Of a DNA stretch of 64,000 bases, positions 25,657 through 34,106 are shown piece by piece. Position 1 is the stretch's first letter. Every line of letters begins with the position of its first letter. The position numbers and the translations under genes were made by a program. The stretch comes from Halegenticoccus tardaugens (GTDB lineage: Archaea; Halobacteriota; Halobacteria; Halobacteriales; Haloferacaceae): contig NZ_SDIC01000002.1 in the NCBI RefSeq assembly GCF_004116405.1, forward strand, positions 62,001-126,000, in the 5' to 3' direction. The notes below the pieces were generated by a model. That model ran no database searches, had not been told where the DNA came from, and worked only from the letters and a program-made list of their open reading frames with translations.

Positions 25657-26889
25657 TCACGAATTGACATGCTTGATCCGGTACCCGCGGTCGCGGATCG
25701 CTCGAACGATGGCCTGCGACTGGCTCGAACCGCTCGTCTCTATTTGGAAGACAAGGTACGCCTCGCCCACGTCGAGTTCCGGGGCGGATCGCTCGTGCCG
25801 CACCGTTCGAATATTGACGCCGTGCTCGGCGATTATCCCCGAAACCTCCTCCATTTTTCCGGGCCGATCGGTGATCCGAACGCGCAGCCGTAGCAGCTGC
25901 TCGCGATCGGTCAGGGCGTGAACGAGTACCGTCTGGAGCATCGTCATGTCGAGGTTCCCCCCGCACAGTAGCGGCATCACCGTCTCCCGGCGTACGTCCA
26001 ACTCGTCACCGAGGATCGCGGCGACGGACGACGCGCCGGCTCCCTCGACGAGCTGCTTCGAGCGCTCTAACAGCAGCAAGATCGCGCGAGCGATCTCGCC
26101 GTCTGTGACCGTCACCACTTCGTCGACGTGCGCCTCGATGAGAGAGAGCGTCAACTCGGAGACTCCGCCTGTCGCGATGCCGTCGGCGATCGTCTCCACC
26201 TCGTCGAGCGCGACTGGGTGGCCCGCTTCGAGGCTGCCGGGGACCGTCGCGGCGTCCGCCGCCTGCACCCCGACGATCCGCGTCTCCGGGGACAGCTCCG
26301 CGAAGGCGGTCGCGATCCCCGAAACGAGGCCACCCCCACCGATCGGCACGACGACGGTGTCAACGTCGGGGAGGTCCTCATACATCTCGATCCCCAGGGT
26401 CCCCTGCCCCGCGACGATAGCTGGATCGTCGTAGGCGTGGACGAACTCCGCGTCGCTGTCGACCAGCTTCTTCGCGTGATCCATCGCCGCCCGGAAGTCC
26501 GCTCCGACGAGCTCCACGTCCGCGCCATACCCGCGGGTCGCGTCGACCTTGGCCTGCGGTGCCCCCTTCGGCATGACGATCGTGGACTCGACGCCGAGTT
26601 TCGTCGCCGCGAGGGCGACTCCCTGAGCGTGATTGCCCGCACTGGCCGCGACGACCCGGTCGACCCCGCCGCGTTCGACGCACCGTGCGATCTTGTTGTA
26701 CGCGCCGCGCGTCTTGAACGACCCCGTCCACTGGAGGTGTTCCATCTTGAGGTGGACCTCGCCGCCGGCCAGTTCGTCGAGCGACGTGCTTCGCTCGATC
26801 GGAGTGCGTTTTACGACCGAGTCGTCGTCGATCCGTTCGCGGGCGGCCTTGATGTCGTCGAACGAGAGGGGTTCGAAGTCCGGTCTCAT
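25657..26889 (-). CDS. ilvA: threonine/serine ammonia-lyase with ACT domain
   Basis: 410-aa PLP dehydratase. GSFKTRGAYNKI holds the PLP lysine (about K60), followed by SAGNHAQGVA and GGGGLVSG. Residues about 330-410 form an ACT domain (RLRVRITDRPGKMEEVSGII). It starts 4 bp after the stop of the FAD/GcvT oxidoreductase, so it belongs to the demethylation transcript. In that context it most plausibly converts serine, formed from glycine plus a C1 unit, to pyruvate. A threonine role cannot be excluded. Paralog of 1144-2496, but without that protein's N-terminal extension. Confidence 0.9.
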   Translation of the reverse strand: MRPDFEPLSFDDIKAARERIDDDSVVKRTPIERSTSLDELAGGEVHLKMEHLQWTGSFKTRGAYNKIARCVERGGVDRVVAASAGNHAQGVALAATKLGVESTIVMPKGAPQAKVDATRGYGADVELVGADFRAAMDHAKKLVDSDAEFVHAYDDPAIVAGQGTLGIEMYEDLPDVDTVVVPIGGGGLVSGIATAFAELSPETRIVGVQAADAATVPGSLEAGHPVALDEVETIADGIATGGVSELTLSLIEAHVDEVVTVTDGEIARAILLLLERSKQLVEGAGASSVAAILGDELDVRRETVMPLLCGGNLDMTMLQTVLVHALTDREQLLRLRVRITDRPGKMEEVSGIIAEHGVNIRTVRHERSAPELDVGEAYLVFQIETSGSSQSQAIVRAIRDRGYRIKHVNS

Positions 26890-26893
26890 CTCG

Positions 26894-29410
26894 TCACCGA
26901 AGCATCCTCTCGCGTTCCGGGTCGAACAGCGGTTCCTCCCGAACCGTCGCCGGGTAACGCTCGTCCTCGTACTCGATTTCGACGTCGCGGCCCGCTTCGG
27001 CATCCTCGATCGGCACGTACGCGTACGCGATACCCCTGTCGATCGTGTAACCGTACTCGGCCCGCGCGATGGAGCCGAGGACCGATCCGTCATCGGAATC
27101 GACGACGGGGTGGCCGGCGTCGACGAGCGCGCCCGGCTCGTCGAGCGTGATCGGCGCGATCTTGCGATCAAGACCCGATTCGCGCGCCCGGAGCAGCGCC
27201 TCCTTCCCGACGAAGTCGGTTTCGAGGTCCACCGCGAAACCGATCCCCGCCTCGTACGGGGTGTACTCCGGGGTGAGATCCGACCCCCAGAGGCGGAACC
27301 CCTTCTCCAGGCTCGTCGAATCGAGCGCGGCCCAGCCCATCGGAACGATGCCGTGGTCCTCTCCGGCGGCCCAGATCCGCTCCCACAGCCGCGCGCCATA
27401 CTCAGTCGGCGCGTGCAGTTCCCACCCGAGTTCGCCCGCGTAGGAGAGCCGGAGCATCGTCACGGGGATTTCACCGAGGTACGTCTCCCGCGCGGCGTAG
27501 AAGGGGAACGAGTCGTTCGAGAGATCGGCCTCGACGAGCGGTGCCAGCACGTCCCGCGACCGGGGTCCGAAGACGCCGACGCCGCAGCGACCCGAGTCGT
27601 GGACGGTGACGGAAACGGTTCCGTCGTCGGGGGCGCGCTCGCGGATGTGTCGCGAGTGCAGCGTCGCGGAGTTCCCCCCGCCCGTAAAGAGCACGTACCG
27701 ATCGTCGGCGAGTCGAGCCACGGTGAGGTCCGCGAGAACGCCGCCGTCCTCGTCGCACATCGCGGCGTACCGCATCCGACCCGGAGAAACGTCGACATCG
27801 TTGGTGAGGACGCGCTGGAGGTGGTTGGTCGCGCCGTCACCGGACACTTCGATCCCGGTGAACGAGGACATGTCGACCATCGCGACGCGATCGCGGACGG
27901 CCCGGTGCTCAGCCCCCTGCGCCTTCGACCAGTGTCGACCCAACCACCCCGGACGATTGGGCACGTCGTACTCCCCCAGGAGCGACTCGTTGCACTCGTA
28001 CCACTGGGCCACCTCCCAGCCGTGGCTGTCGTAAAACTCCGCGCCGAGGGCCTTCTGGTGGTGATAGAACGGACTCCGACGAAGGGGACGCCCTCCGCTC
28101 GGCTGCTCTCGCGGGTGGGTTAACTGGTACACCTCCCGGTACTGCTGCGCGCCGCGCCCCCACGCATACTCGCGCGACCCCGCGTGGGGCTGGAATCGTG
28201 ACAGGTGCGCCCCCGTGGCGTCTACCCGATCGCCGTCGAGGCGCGGCATCCCGTCTTCCATCCAGTGGGCGATCACGCTCCCCGCGCCGCCGGATTGGGT
28301 CACCCAGATCGCGAGCGCCCACCAGAGTCCGTCGACCCCCTCCGACGGTCCGAGGATCGGCATCCCGTCCGGCGTGAAACAGAACATCCCGTTGATCCCG
28401 GATTCGAACGCGGCGTCGCGGAGCGACGGGACGAGCTCGCACGCCGCTTCGTGGGCCGTCGTTTCGTGGTCGGGGTGCGTGTTCTCGTAGAAGTGTTCCG
28501 CCGTAAACTCGCGCAGCGAGGGGTATTCGAGCCCGAGGTCGTCGAGCTTCTCGGGACCGTAGATGTCCGAGGGGTCCACGAGCAACGGCTTGTGGTTGTA
28601 CGATCCGATCCCGTAGCGCTCGCCGTGCTGTCGGAAGTACAGCGAGGCGTCTTGGTGGCGAAGGATCGGCTGCTCGATCTCGCGGCTCGCGCCGCGGAGC
28701 TCCTGAAGTCCCTCGGAGACGAGGTACTGGTGCGCGCACGGCACCAGCGGGACGTCGACGCCCACCATGTCGCCGAACAGCGGTCCCCAGATGTTGGTCG
28801 CGATTAGCACCTCTTCGGCCTCGATGCGTCCCCTGTCAGTACGGACGGCCTCGATACTCCCGTCGCGGACTTCGAGGTCGGTCACCGTCGTCTCGCTGTG
28901 GAAGCTGGCTCCCGCCTCGCGGGCGCGCTCGGCCATCGTCGCCGAGACGTCGACGGCGTGGGCTTGACCGTCCGTCGGCTGGTAGTAGCCGCCCAGAATG
29001 ACCTCCTCGTTCACCTGGGGGACGCGTTCTGCGACCGCCTCCGGCGAGAGGAGTTCACCGCCTTCGAGTCCGTAAGCGCGGCCCCACTCGCGCTTTCGCT
29101 TCAGGTGGTTCCAGCGATCGTCGGTGGAGGCGACCTCGATCCCGCCGCAGGTTCGAAAGCCGTCGAGATCCGCGTAGAGGTCGCGAGTGTACGACGCGAG
29201 CCGCGTCATCAGCTTCCCGTTCGACGTCTGAAAGACCAGTCCGGGCGCGTGTGACGTCGAGCCGCCCGTCTCGAACAGCGGCCCTCGATCGATCACCGCG
29301 ACGTCCTCGCGGCCAAGGCGAGTGAGGTGATACGCCGCGCTGCAGCCGACGCAGCCTGCCCCGATGATCACGGTTCCGGCGGTGTCGGGTATCGTGTTCC
29401 CTGCGCTCAT
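26894..29410 (-). CDS. FAD-dependent dimethylglycine/sarcosine dehydrogenase with GcvT half
   Basis: 838-aa two-part enzyme. Residues 1-about 390 are a DAO-type FAD domain: nucleotide motif VIIGAGCVGCSAAYHL and His54 in GSTSHAPGL, the position that carries covalent FAD in dimethylglycine dehydrogenase. Residues about 430-838 are a GcvT-like aminomethyltransferase region that binds tetrahydrofolate and captures the methyl group as methylene-folate (SYAGELGWELHAP, GWAALDSTSLEKGFR). Expected reaction is oxidative N-demethylation of dimethylglycine or sarcosine. ATG 29410 is chosen where homology begins. Co-transcribed with the dehydratase at 25657-26889. Confidence 0.92.
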   Translation of the reverse strand: MSAGNTIPDTAGTVIIGAGCVGCSAAYHLTRLGREDVAVIDRGPLFETGGSTSHAPGLVFQTSNGKLMTRLASYTRDLYADLDGFRTCGGIEVASTDDRWNHLKRKREWGRAYGLEGGELLSPEAVAERVPQVNEEVILGGYYQPTDGQAHAVDVSATMAERAREAGASFHSETTVTDLEVRDGSIEAVRTDRGRIEAEEVLIATNIWGPLFGDMVGVDVPLVPCAHQYLVSEGLQELRGASREIEQPILRHQDASLYFRQHGERYGIGSYNHKPLLVDPSDIYGPEKLDDLGLEYPSLREFTAEHFYENTHPDHETTAHEAACELVPSLRDAAFESGINGMFCFTPDGMPILGPSEGVDGLWWALAIWVTQSGGAGSVIAHWMEDGMPRLDGDRVDATGAHLSRFQPHAGSREYAWGRGAQQYREVYQLTHPREQPSGGRPLRRSPFYHHQKALGAEFYDSHGWEVAQWYECNESLLGEYDVPNRPGWLGRHWSKAQGAEHRAVRDRVAMVDMSSFTGIEVSGDGATNHLQRVLTNDVDVSPGRMRYAAMCDEDGGVLADLTVARLADDRYVLFTGGGNSATLHSRHIRERAPDDGTVSVTVHDSGRCGVGVFGPRSRDVLAPLVEADLSNDSFPFYAARETYLGEIPVTMLRLSYAGELGWELHAPTEYGARLWERIWAAGEDHGIVPMGWAALDSTSLEKGFRLWGSDLTPEYTPYEAGIGFAVDLETDFVGKEALLRARESGLDRKIAPITLDEPGALVDAGHPVVDSDDGSVLGSIARAEYGYTIDRGIAYAYVPIEDAEAGRDVEIEYEDERYPATVREEPLFDPERERMLR

Positions 29411-29503
29411 ATACCATGATTCTGTGCAATGCGACCACGCATAGCTCTCCGGGTGCATAATCTGGGGTGTATATACGGACGGATCAATCGGTCCGGCTCG
29501 GGG

Positions 29504-30655
29504 TCACGCGCCGGCGGCGAACCGATCGAGGCCAAACATGTCGATCGGTCGGTCGGTTTCGCCATCCACCGCGAGGTCCGCGAGCGCCTCACCGATCGCG
29601 CTGGCGAACTTGAAGCCGTGGCCAGAGAACCCCGCGCCGACGGTTACTTGTGGGTGATCTGGCAACGTGTCTAGGATGAAGTGCTCGTCCGGAGAGTTCG
29701 TAAACAGACACGTCGCGAGTCGCATCGTCGGGCCAGCGCCCTCGGGGAAGTATCGCTCCGCGAACTCCCGGAGGATTCGCTCGTCCGCTGGTTGCGGTTC
29801 AGTCTGGTACTCATCCGGATCGACCTGCTCGTCTAGGTGATGGTAGCGGCCCAGTTTCATCCCCGGCACGTCGTAGATCGGGAGCCCATAGAACCGGCCC
29901 TCCGGGACGCTCAGGTTCCACACCGGGAACCGATCCGGTTCGAACCGCTCCGGCGCCTCCGGCTGGAACCATGCGAGGACCTGCCGCTCGGGCACCGCGA
30001 GTCCGGAGAGCGCGTCCGCGAACTTTCGGTTCCACGCCCCCGCGGCGAGCACGAGCGTTTCGGCCTCGTACGTCCCCTTGTCCGTCTCGACGCGCACGCC
30101 GCCCTCAGCCGTCTCGCTCCAGTCCGTGACCCGCTCTCTCGCGCGAATTTCGCCGCCCGCCGCCTGCGCCTCCTCCGCGTGCGCGACGATCGCCTGTTCC
30201 GGAACGACGAAGCCGCCGTCCGGCTGGTAGACCGCCATGTGATCCTCGGGCAACCGGTAGCCCGGAAAGCGGTCGTTCACCTCCCCTCCCGCGAGCACCT
30301 CGTGGGGGATGTCGTACCGCTCGCACGACTCAACCGACCCCCGAAAGACGACGTCGTCCTCGGAGCCGGCGTCGATCGAGCCCGTTCGGTGGAGGATGTC
30401 GCGACCGGTTCGCTCGGCGAGGTCGTCCCAGAGTTCGTACGCGCGTTCGACCATTGGGATGTACGATGGGTGTTCGTAGTAGGCCCGCCGGATGATCCGC
30501 GTGATCCCGTGGGACGATCCTCTCGCGTGCGGAACGTCGTACCGTTCGAGGCCCAGGACGTCGACCCCGCGTCGGGCCAGGTGATAGGCCGTCGCGCTCC
30601 CCATTCCGCCGACGCCGATCACGATCGCGTCGTACCGCTCGTTCGTCACGCTCAT
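29504..30655 (-). CDS. monomeric sarcosine oxidase/N-methyl-amino-acid oxidase
   Basis: 383-aa FAD oxidase of the MSOX/SolA group. The dinucleotide motif is VIGVGGMGSATAYHLARRG, and Cys316 in RLATCLFTNSPDEHF corresponds to the cysteine that binds FAD covalently. GFSGHGFKFA near the C-terminus is also conserved. Expected to oxidise sarcosine to glycine, formaldehyde and hydrogen peroxide. It lies upstream of the FAD/GcvT gene on the same strand (93-bp gap) and is divergent from the Rieske oxygenase. N-methyltryptophan or pipecolate activity is known in relatives, so the substrate rests on context. Confidence 0.92.
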   Translation of the reverse strand: MSVTNERYDAIVIGVGGMGSATAYHLARRGVDVLGLERYDVPHARGSSHGITRIIRRAYYEHPSYIPMVERAYELWDDLAERTGRDILHRTGSIDAGSEDDVVFRGSVESCERYDIPHEVLAGGEVNDRFPGYRLPEDHMAVYQPDGGFVVPEQAIVAHAEEAQAAGGEIRARERVTDWSETAEGGVRVETDKGTYEAETLVLAAGAWNRKFADALSGLAVPERQVLAWFQPEAPERFEPDRFPVWNLSVPEGRFYGLPIYDVPGMKLGRYHHLDEQVDPDEYQTEPQPADERILREFAERYFPEGAGPTMRLATCLFTNSPDEHFILDTLPDHPQVTVGAGFSGHGFKFASAIGEALADLAVDGETDRPIDMFGLDRFAAGA

Positions 30656-30815
30656 GTTTCGAGTCGATTCGTGGACCGCCTCCTTGATGCTTTGCCCGGC
30701 TCACCTGCGACACTCAAGACAGTCGCCCGTCGACGGATCGCGCGCGCTCGCCGTCCTCCGGACTCCGCGCGCGCAGCGGACGGCACTTATACGCCCTCAC
30801 CACCTGCGATCAACC

Positions 30816-30852
30816 CTTATTGACCGGCACGCCATTCCATACCATATAGTAT
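30816..30852 (+). promoter_or_regulatory. promoter and operator-like palindrome at the Rieske oxygenase start
   Basis: A TATA-like CTTATTG at 30816-30822 lies about 32 bp before ATG 30851. An inverted repeat ATAC-CATATA-GTAT (30839-30852) overlaps the start codon. Related ATACCAT sequences stand immediately upstream of the FAD/GcvT start (29411) and in the BCCT leader (25561). Candidate regulator site. Confidence 0.4.
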
Positions 30853-31993
30853 GACGAGGTGGAATAACGGTCTCGACGAAGCCGAACGCGTCAGCGAGGA
30901 CATCACCGAGGAGACGAACGCGCTCCCCGCGCGTTACTTCACCGACCCCGAGGTCTACGAGATGGAGAAGGAGAACGTGTTCGGTCGGTACTGGATCTAC
31001 GCGGGTCACGCGAACTGTATTCCGGATCCGGGTGACTACTTCACTCGGACAATCGGCAACCGCGAACTCATCGTTGTTCGCGATCGCGACGGCGAGGTGC
31101 GGGCGTACTACAACGTCTGCGCCCACCGCGGCTCCGCAATGGTCGAGGAAACGCCGATGACCGAGCCCGAGAACGCACGGCGGATCCGGTGCCCGTACCA
31201 CCTGTGGACGTACGACCTCGACGGGACGCTGTCGAGCACGCCGGCGAGCTTCGAAGACGCCCGCCTGAACCCGGATCTCGAAGACGAGAATGTCGCCGAA
31301 CTCGACCCCGAGCGAAACGCCCTGCTGGAAGTCCGCTCCGATCGGATCGGCCCATTCGTCTTCGTCACCCTCCACGAGGAGCCGCCGCTGTCGCTCGACG
31401 AGCAGGCCGGCGCGATGAAGGACGAACTTGAAGGACTCCCGCTCGGCGACTACCAGCTCGCGAGGCGGTACGTCTCCGAGGTCGAGTGTAACTGGAAGGT
31501 CTTCGGGGGGAACTACTCCGAGTGTGATCACTGCCAGGCGAACCACCAGGACTGGGTCGAGGGTCTCGAACTCGTCGATTCCGAACTCGAGGTCGACGAC
31601 TACCACTGGGTCCTCCACTACAAGCACAAGGAGGACGTCGACGACGAGATGCGCATCCACGAGGAACACGAGGCGAAGTTCTACTACCTCTGGCCGAACT
31701 TCACCGTCAACATGTACGGGACCGCGAACGGGTACGGGACGTACATCATCGATCCGATTGACGAGAGCCGGTTCCAACTCGTGGCGGACTATTACTTCAA
31801 AGAGGCCGAACTGACGGACGAGGAAGAGGAATTCGTCAGAACGAGCCGACAGCTCCAGGAGGAGGACTTCGAACTGGTCGAACGCCAGCAGCACGGTCTC
31901 TCGTCGGGCGCGCTCGCGCAGGCGCAGCTCGGACCCAACGAACACACGGTCCACAGGCTCCACCTCCTCGCGCAGGAAGCCTACGAGGCCTGA
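30851..31993 (+). CDS. Rieske non-heme iron oxygenase, glycine-betaine/carnitine type
   Basis: 380-aa ring-hydroxylase alpha-subunit-like oxygenase. The Rieske 2Fe-2S ligands are Cys90 and His92 (NVCAHRG) and Cys114 and His117 (CPYHLWTYD). The catalytic iron ligands are His227 and His232 in NYSECDHCQANH, with a C-terminal acidic ligand region EEDFELVERQQHGLSSG. This pattern is that of GbcA (betaine to dimethylglycine plus formaldehyde) and CntA (carnitine). Context with dimethylglycine and sarcosine oxidising genes favours betaine demethylation. No reductase gene adjoins; the halobacterial-type ferredoxin at 45940-46419 may supply electrons. Confidence 0.92.
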   Translation: MTRWNNGLDEAERVSEDITEETNALPARYFTDPEVYEMEKENVFGRYWIYAGHANCIPDPGDYFTRTIGNRELIVVRDRDGEVRAYYNVCAHRGSAMVEETPMTEPENARRIRCPYHLWTYDLDGTLSSTPASFEDARLNPDLEDENVAELDPERNALLEVRSDRIGPFVFVTLHEEPPLSLDEQAGAMKDELEGLPLGDYQLARRYVSEVECNWKVFGGNYSECDHCQANHQDWVEGLELVDSELEVDDYHWVLHYKHKEDVDDEMRIHEEHEAKFYYLWPNFTVNMYGTANGYGTYIIDPIDESRFQLVADYYFKEAELTDEEEEFVRTSRQLQEEDFELVERQQHGLSSGALAQAQLGPNEHTVHRLHLLAQEAYEA

Positions 31994-31999
31994 CGATCC

Positions 32000-32353
32000 A
32001 TGAGCCGACAACGAGTCGCTCCGTTCGCGGCCGCCTGTCCCGAGTGCGCCGTCGAGAGCGAGGCCGAATCCGCCAACGAACTGGTCGAGTTCTACCGGCG
32101 ACACCACCGGCACACCGGTCACGAAATCGCGTGGACGCGCGCCGACGTGGGATTCGATCTCCCCGACGGTGACCTCGAAGCCGTCGTCGGCGAATGCGAG
32201 TCCCACTACGACGAGGGTGTCCCGATCGGGATCGTCGCCGCCGCGATGGGTGCACGGGGGCTCACCGTCGGCGAGACCCTCGCGCGGATCCGCGAGGTCC
32301 GAATGACCGGCGCGCTGTACGAGCCCCGGGACGATCACATCGCCAAGGTTTAG
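32000..32353 (+). CDS. small zinc-finger-like protein linked to the Rieske oxygenase
   Basis: 117-aa protein, no family recognised. ATG 32000 is 7 bp after the Rieske stop, so the two are co-transcribed and probably coupled. CPEC at residues 11-17, with histidines in YRRHHRHTGHE (about 31-41), could bind zinc. The C-terminal half (PIGIVAAAMGARGLTVGETLARIREVRMTGALYEP) has the look of a helix-turn-helix-like or docking helical domain. It may be an accessory or regulatory factor for the oxygenase. It lacks flavin or ferredoxin-reductase motifs, so it is not the missing reductase. Confidence 0.75.
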   Translation: MSRQRVAPFAAACPECAVESEAESANELVEFYRRHHRHTGHEIAWTRADVGFDLPDGDLEAVVGECESHYDEGVPIGIVAAAMGARGLTVGETLARIREVRMTGALYEPRDDHIAKV

Positions 32354-32372
32354 GCAGCGGTGACGACACCGC

Positions 32373-33023
32373 TCACGTGCACTCCCTCACGAGCGTCGCT
32401 CGGACGAGCTGGTGGGTTCCCCGTCGAATCCGCCCGCCGACGGCGGTCGGCGAGATGTCGAGACGTTCGGCGAGATCCTCGAGCGAAGCCTCGCGGGGCT
32501 CCTCGAAATATCCCTCCTCGTACGCGAGGAGGAGCGCGTCGCGCTGTTCGTCGGTCAACTCCGCCGTCACCCCGCTCACCCACTCATCCTGTCGAAACAT
32601 GCGGTGGAGTTCGAACGAATATCCCTCGCGCTTGCAAAACGCCCAGAGGTCGGCCAGCGCTTCGCGGTCGGGGAGGTGAAGCCGCACGTCCCACCCCTGG
32701 CCGTTGCTGACGGCCTCCAGGAGGATCCCGCCAAGTTCGATCGTCTTGGTCGAGATGAGTTTCGTCTCCATCGTGTGGCGGATTCGATAAATTCGGTTCC
32801 CGCCGGCGTCGTCGACCAACGTCCATCGCTCGACCGTATGGTCCCGATCGAGGGTGTCGTCGACCGCGTCGCTGACCCCGCTGACGACGAAGAAGAACAT
32901 CCCTGTCTCGGGGTCCGTCGTCGAGTGGCTGATGGCATCGATTCGCGCGTCTGGGTGCGCCTTGATCGTCGGAATCAACGCGAGATCCGGGTGCGCGATG
33001 GAGAGCACCGAAATGAGGCTCAC
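32373..33023 (-). CDS. bat-type HTH transcriptional regulator
   Basis: 216-aa regulator of the bacterio-opsin-activator class, convergent with the Rieske transcript (20-bp gap). N-terminal sensor part to about residue 150, then HTH_10: LTDEQRDALLLAYEEGYFEEPRE followed by DISPTAVGGRIRRG. Placed at the end of the demethylation island, it is a natural candidate regulator of it, perhaps sensing betaine or a demethylated product. Not tested. Confidence 0.9.
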   Translation of the reverse strand: MSLISVLSIAHPDLALIPTIKAHPDARIDAISHSTTDPETGMFFFVVSGVSDAVDDTLDRDHTVERWTLVDDAGGNRIYRIRHTMETKLISTKTIELGGILLEAVSNGQGWDVRLHLPDREALADLWAFCKREGYSFELHRMFRQDEWVSGVTAELTDEQRDALLLAYEEGYFEEPREASLEDLAERLDISPTAVGGRIRRGTHQLVRATLVRECT

Positions 33024-33412
33024 GATCGGGCTCCTCGTCGAATGTTCGACGCCGAGACAGACGGAGTAGCCGACGCCGCGTCCGGTTCCACTTGGGTACG
33101 CTGGCGTCGACTCGCGCCGATTGCGGGTCCGTCCTCCGTCCCCGTTTCCGGTAACTCCTGTTCGCGGGGGTGCGATCGACGCCGCCGGTCGATCGTTCCG
33201 AACCTGTAGAGTTCCATGATAACACGCACCAGCAATAATTTCTTAAACGTTTGCTTCCAGTTCGCCAGCTATCTTCCGCGCGTCGTTCCGAGTATCACCG
33301 TCCATGCGAAGCCAACGCTCGCCGTGAGAGCGGTGAACGGCGGGAAACAGGTGAACTGAGCGAGCGGTCGACTGAGTCGGGGGTTTATCACACCGACCGC
33401 CAAACGCCAGTC
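33024..33412. other. 389-bp intergenic region
   Basis: No gene seen. An AT-rich patch at about 33218-33250 may belong to the promoter of the minus-strand regulator. A TATA-like GTTTATCA at 33383-33390 sits 27 bp before the zinc-ribbon ATG at 33413. Confidence 0.45.
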
Positions 33413-33607
33413 ATGAACGAAGATGGGGACGACTGTCGGCTTCCGCGGGCGAGCACCGACGTCGATCCGGGGACGAAAGCGTTGATGCGGTGCGACGAGT
33501 GCGGCGCGACGTTTCACCGAAGCGACGTGCGGGCCGCCACGAAAGGGACGTTAGTGTGCCCGGAGTGCGCTTCGAGAGCGATCAGGGACGTCACCGATTC
33601 CGGTTAG
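33413..33607 (+). CDS. 64-aa zinc-ribbon protein
   Basis: Very small acidic protein with two CxxC pairs, CDEC (about 28-31) and CPEC (about 51-54), separated by 19 residues: a one-domain zinc ribbon that presumably binds a single zinc. ATG 33413 is chosen because a TATA-like box lies 27 bp upstream, as for a leaderless mRNA. Such micro-proteins are common in haloarchaea and may be regulatory. No partner is visible. Confidence 0.75.
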   Translation: MNEDGDDCRLPRASTDVDPGTKALMRCDECGATFHRSDVRAATKGTLVCPECASRAIRDVTDSG

Positions 33608-33672
33608 ATGGGCAGACGCCGGACTCCTGCCCCTCTCGCGGCCACGCTGACTGCAGAAACGCGAATTCGGCG

Positions 33673-33966
33673 TCAGTCGACCGTCAGCGTATCTTCGCCA
33701 CGAACGCCGGTGAACTCGATCTCTATTTCGAGTTCCCCTTCGTGTTGGCTCACGAACTCGACCTCGACTTCGATGGGTTCGCGATACGCGAACGGAATCT
33801 CCCAGTCGGCGCTCGAAACGGTCAGTTCGGTATCGCGCTCCAGTTGATCGGCGAGTTCCCGTAAAAACGACGCCGTCGCTTCGCGCGAGAGATGAACCTC
33901 ACGTTCGAAGTATCCCTCCGTGATAACGGTTCGGTCGTCCCGTCCTCCGCTCGGCAGCTTCGCCAT
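33673..33966 (-). CDS. amphi-Trp domain protein
   Basis: 97-aa protein made almost entirely of an amphi-Trp-type domain: REATASFLRELADQLERD helix, then amphipathic strands (ELTVSSADWEIPF, EPIEVEVEFVSQHEGELEIEIEF). Function of the family is unknown. A minus-strand TATA-like box at 33991-33996 lies 27 bp upstream, as for a leaderless start. Stands alone. Confidence 0.85.
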   Translation of the reverse strand: MAKLPSGGRDDRTVITEGYFEREVHLSREATASFLRELADQLERDTELTVSSADWEIPFAYREPIEVEVEFVSQHEGELEIEIEFTGVRGEDTLTVD

Positions 33967-34106
33967 AGGACATAGTTCGGTCTTATCTGTATAAAAGTCT
34001 GTGAGGAAAGCACCCGTCCCCGACGAGGTAGCTGGCGCGGCCGCGACGCCACGCGTGAACTGTCGCCTTCAGCCGCGACGACGTCCGAATCCGGGTTGTG
34101 GCACGA

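Noticed and set aside
30797-32338. 513-codon minus-strand open frame
   Set aside because: Antisense to the Rieske oxygenase and the 32000 gene, both with clear motifs.
32000-32353. Idea that this gene is the missing Rieske reductase
   Set aside because: Only 117 aa with no flavin, NAD or 2Fe-2S ferredoxin motifs.
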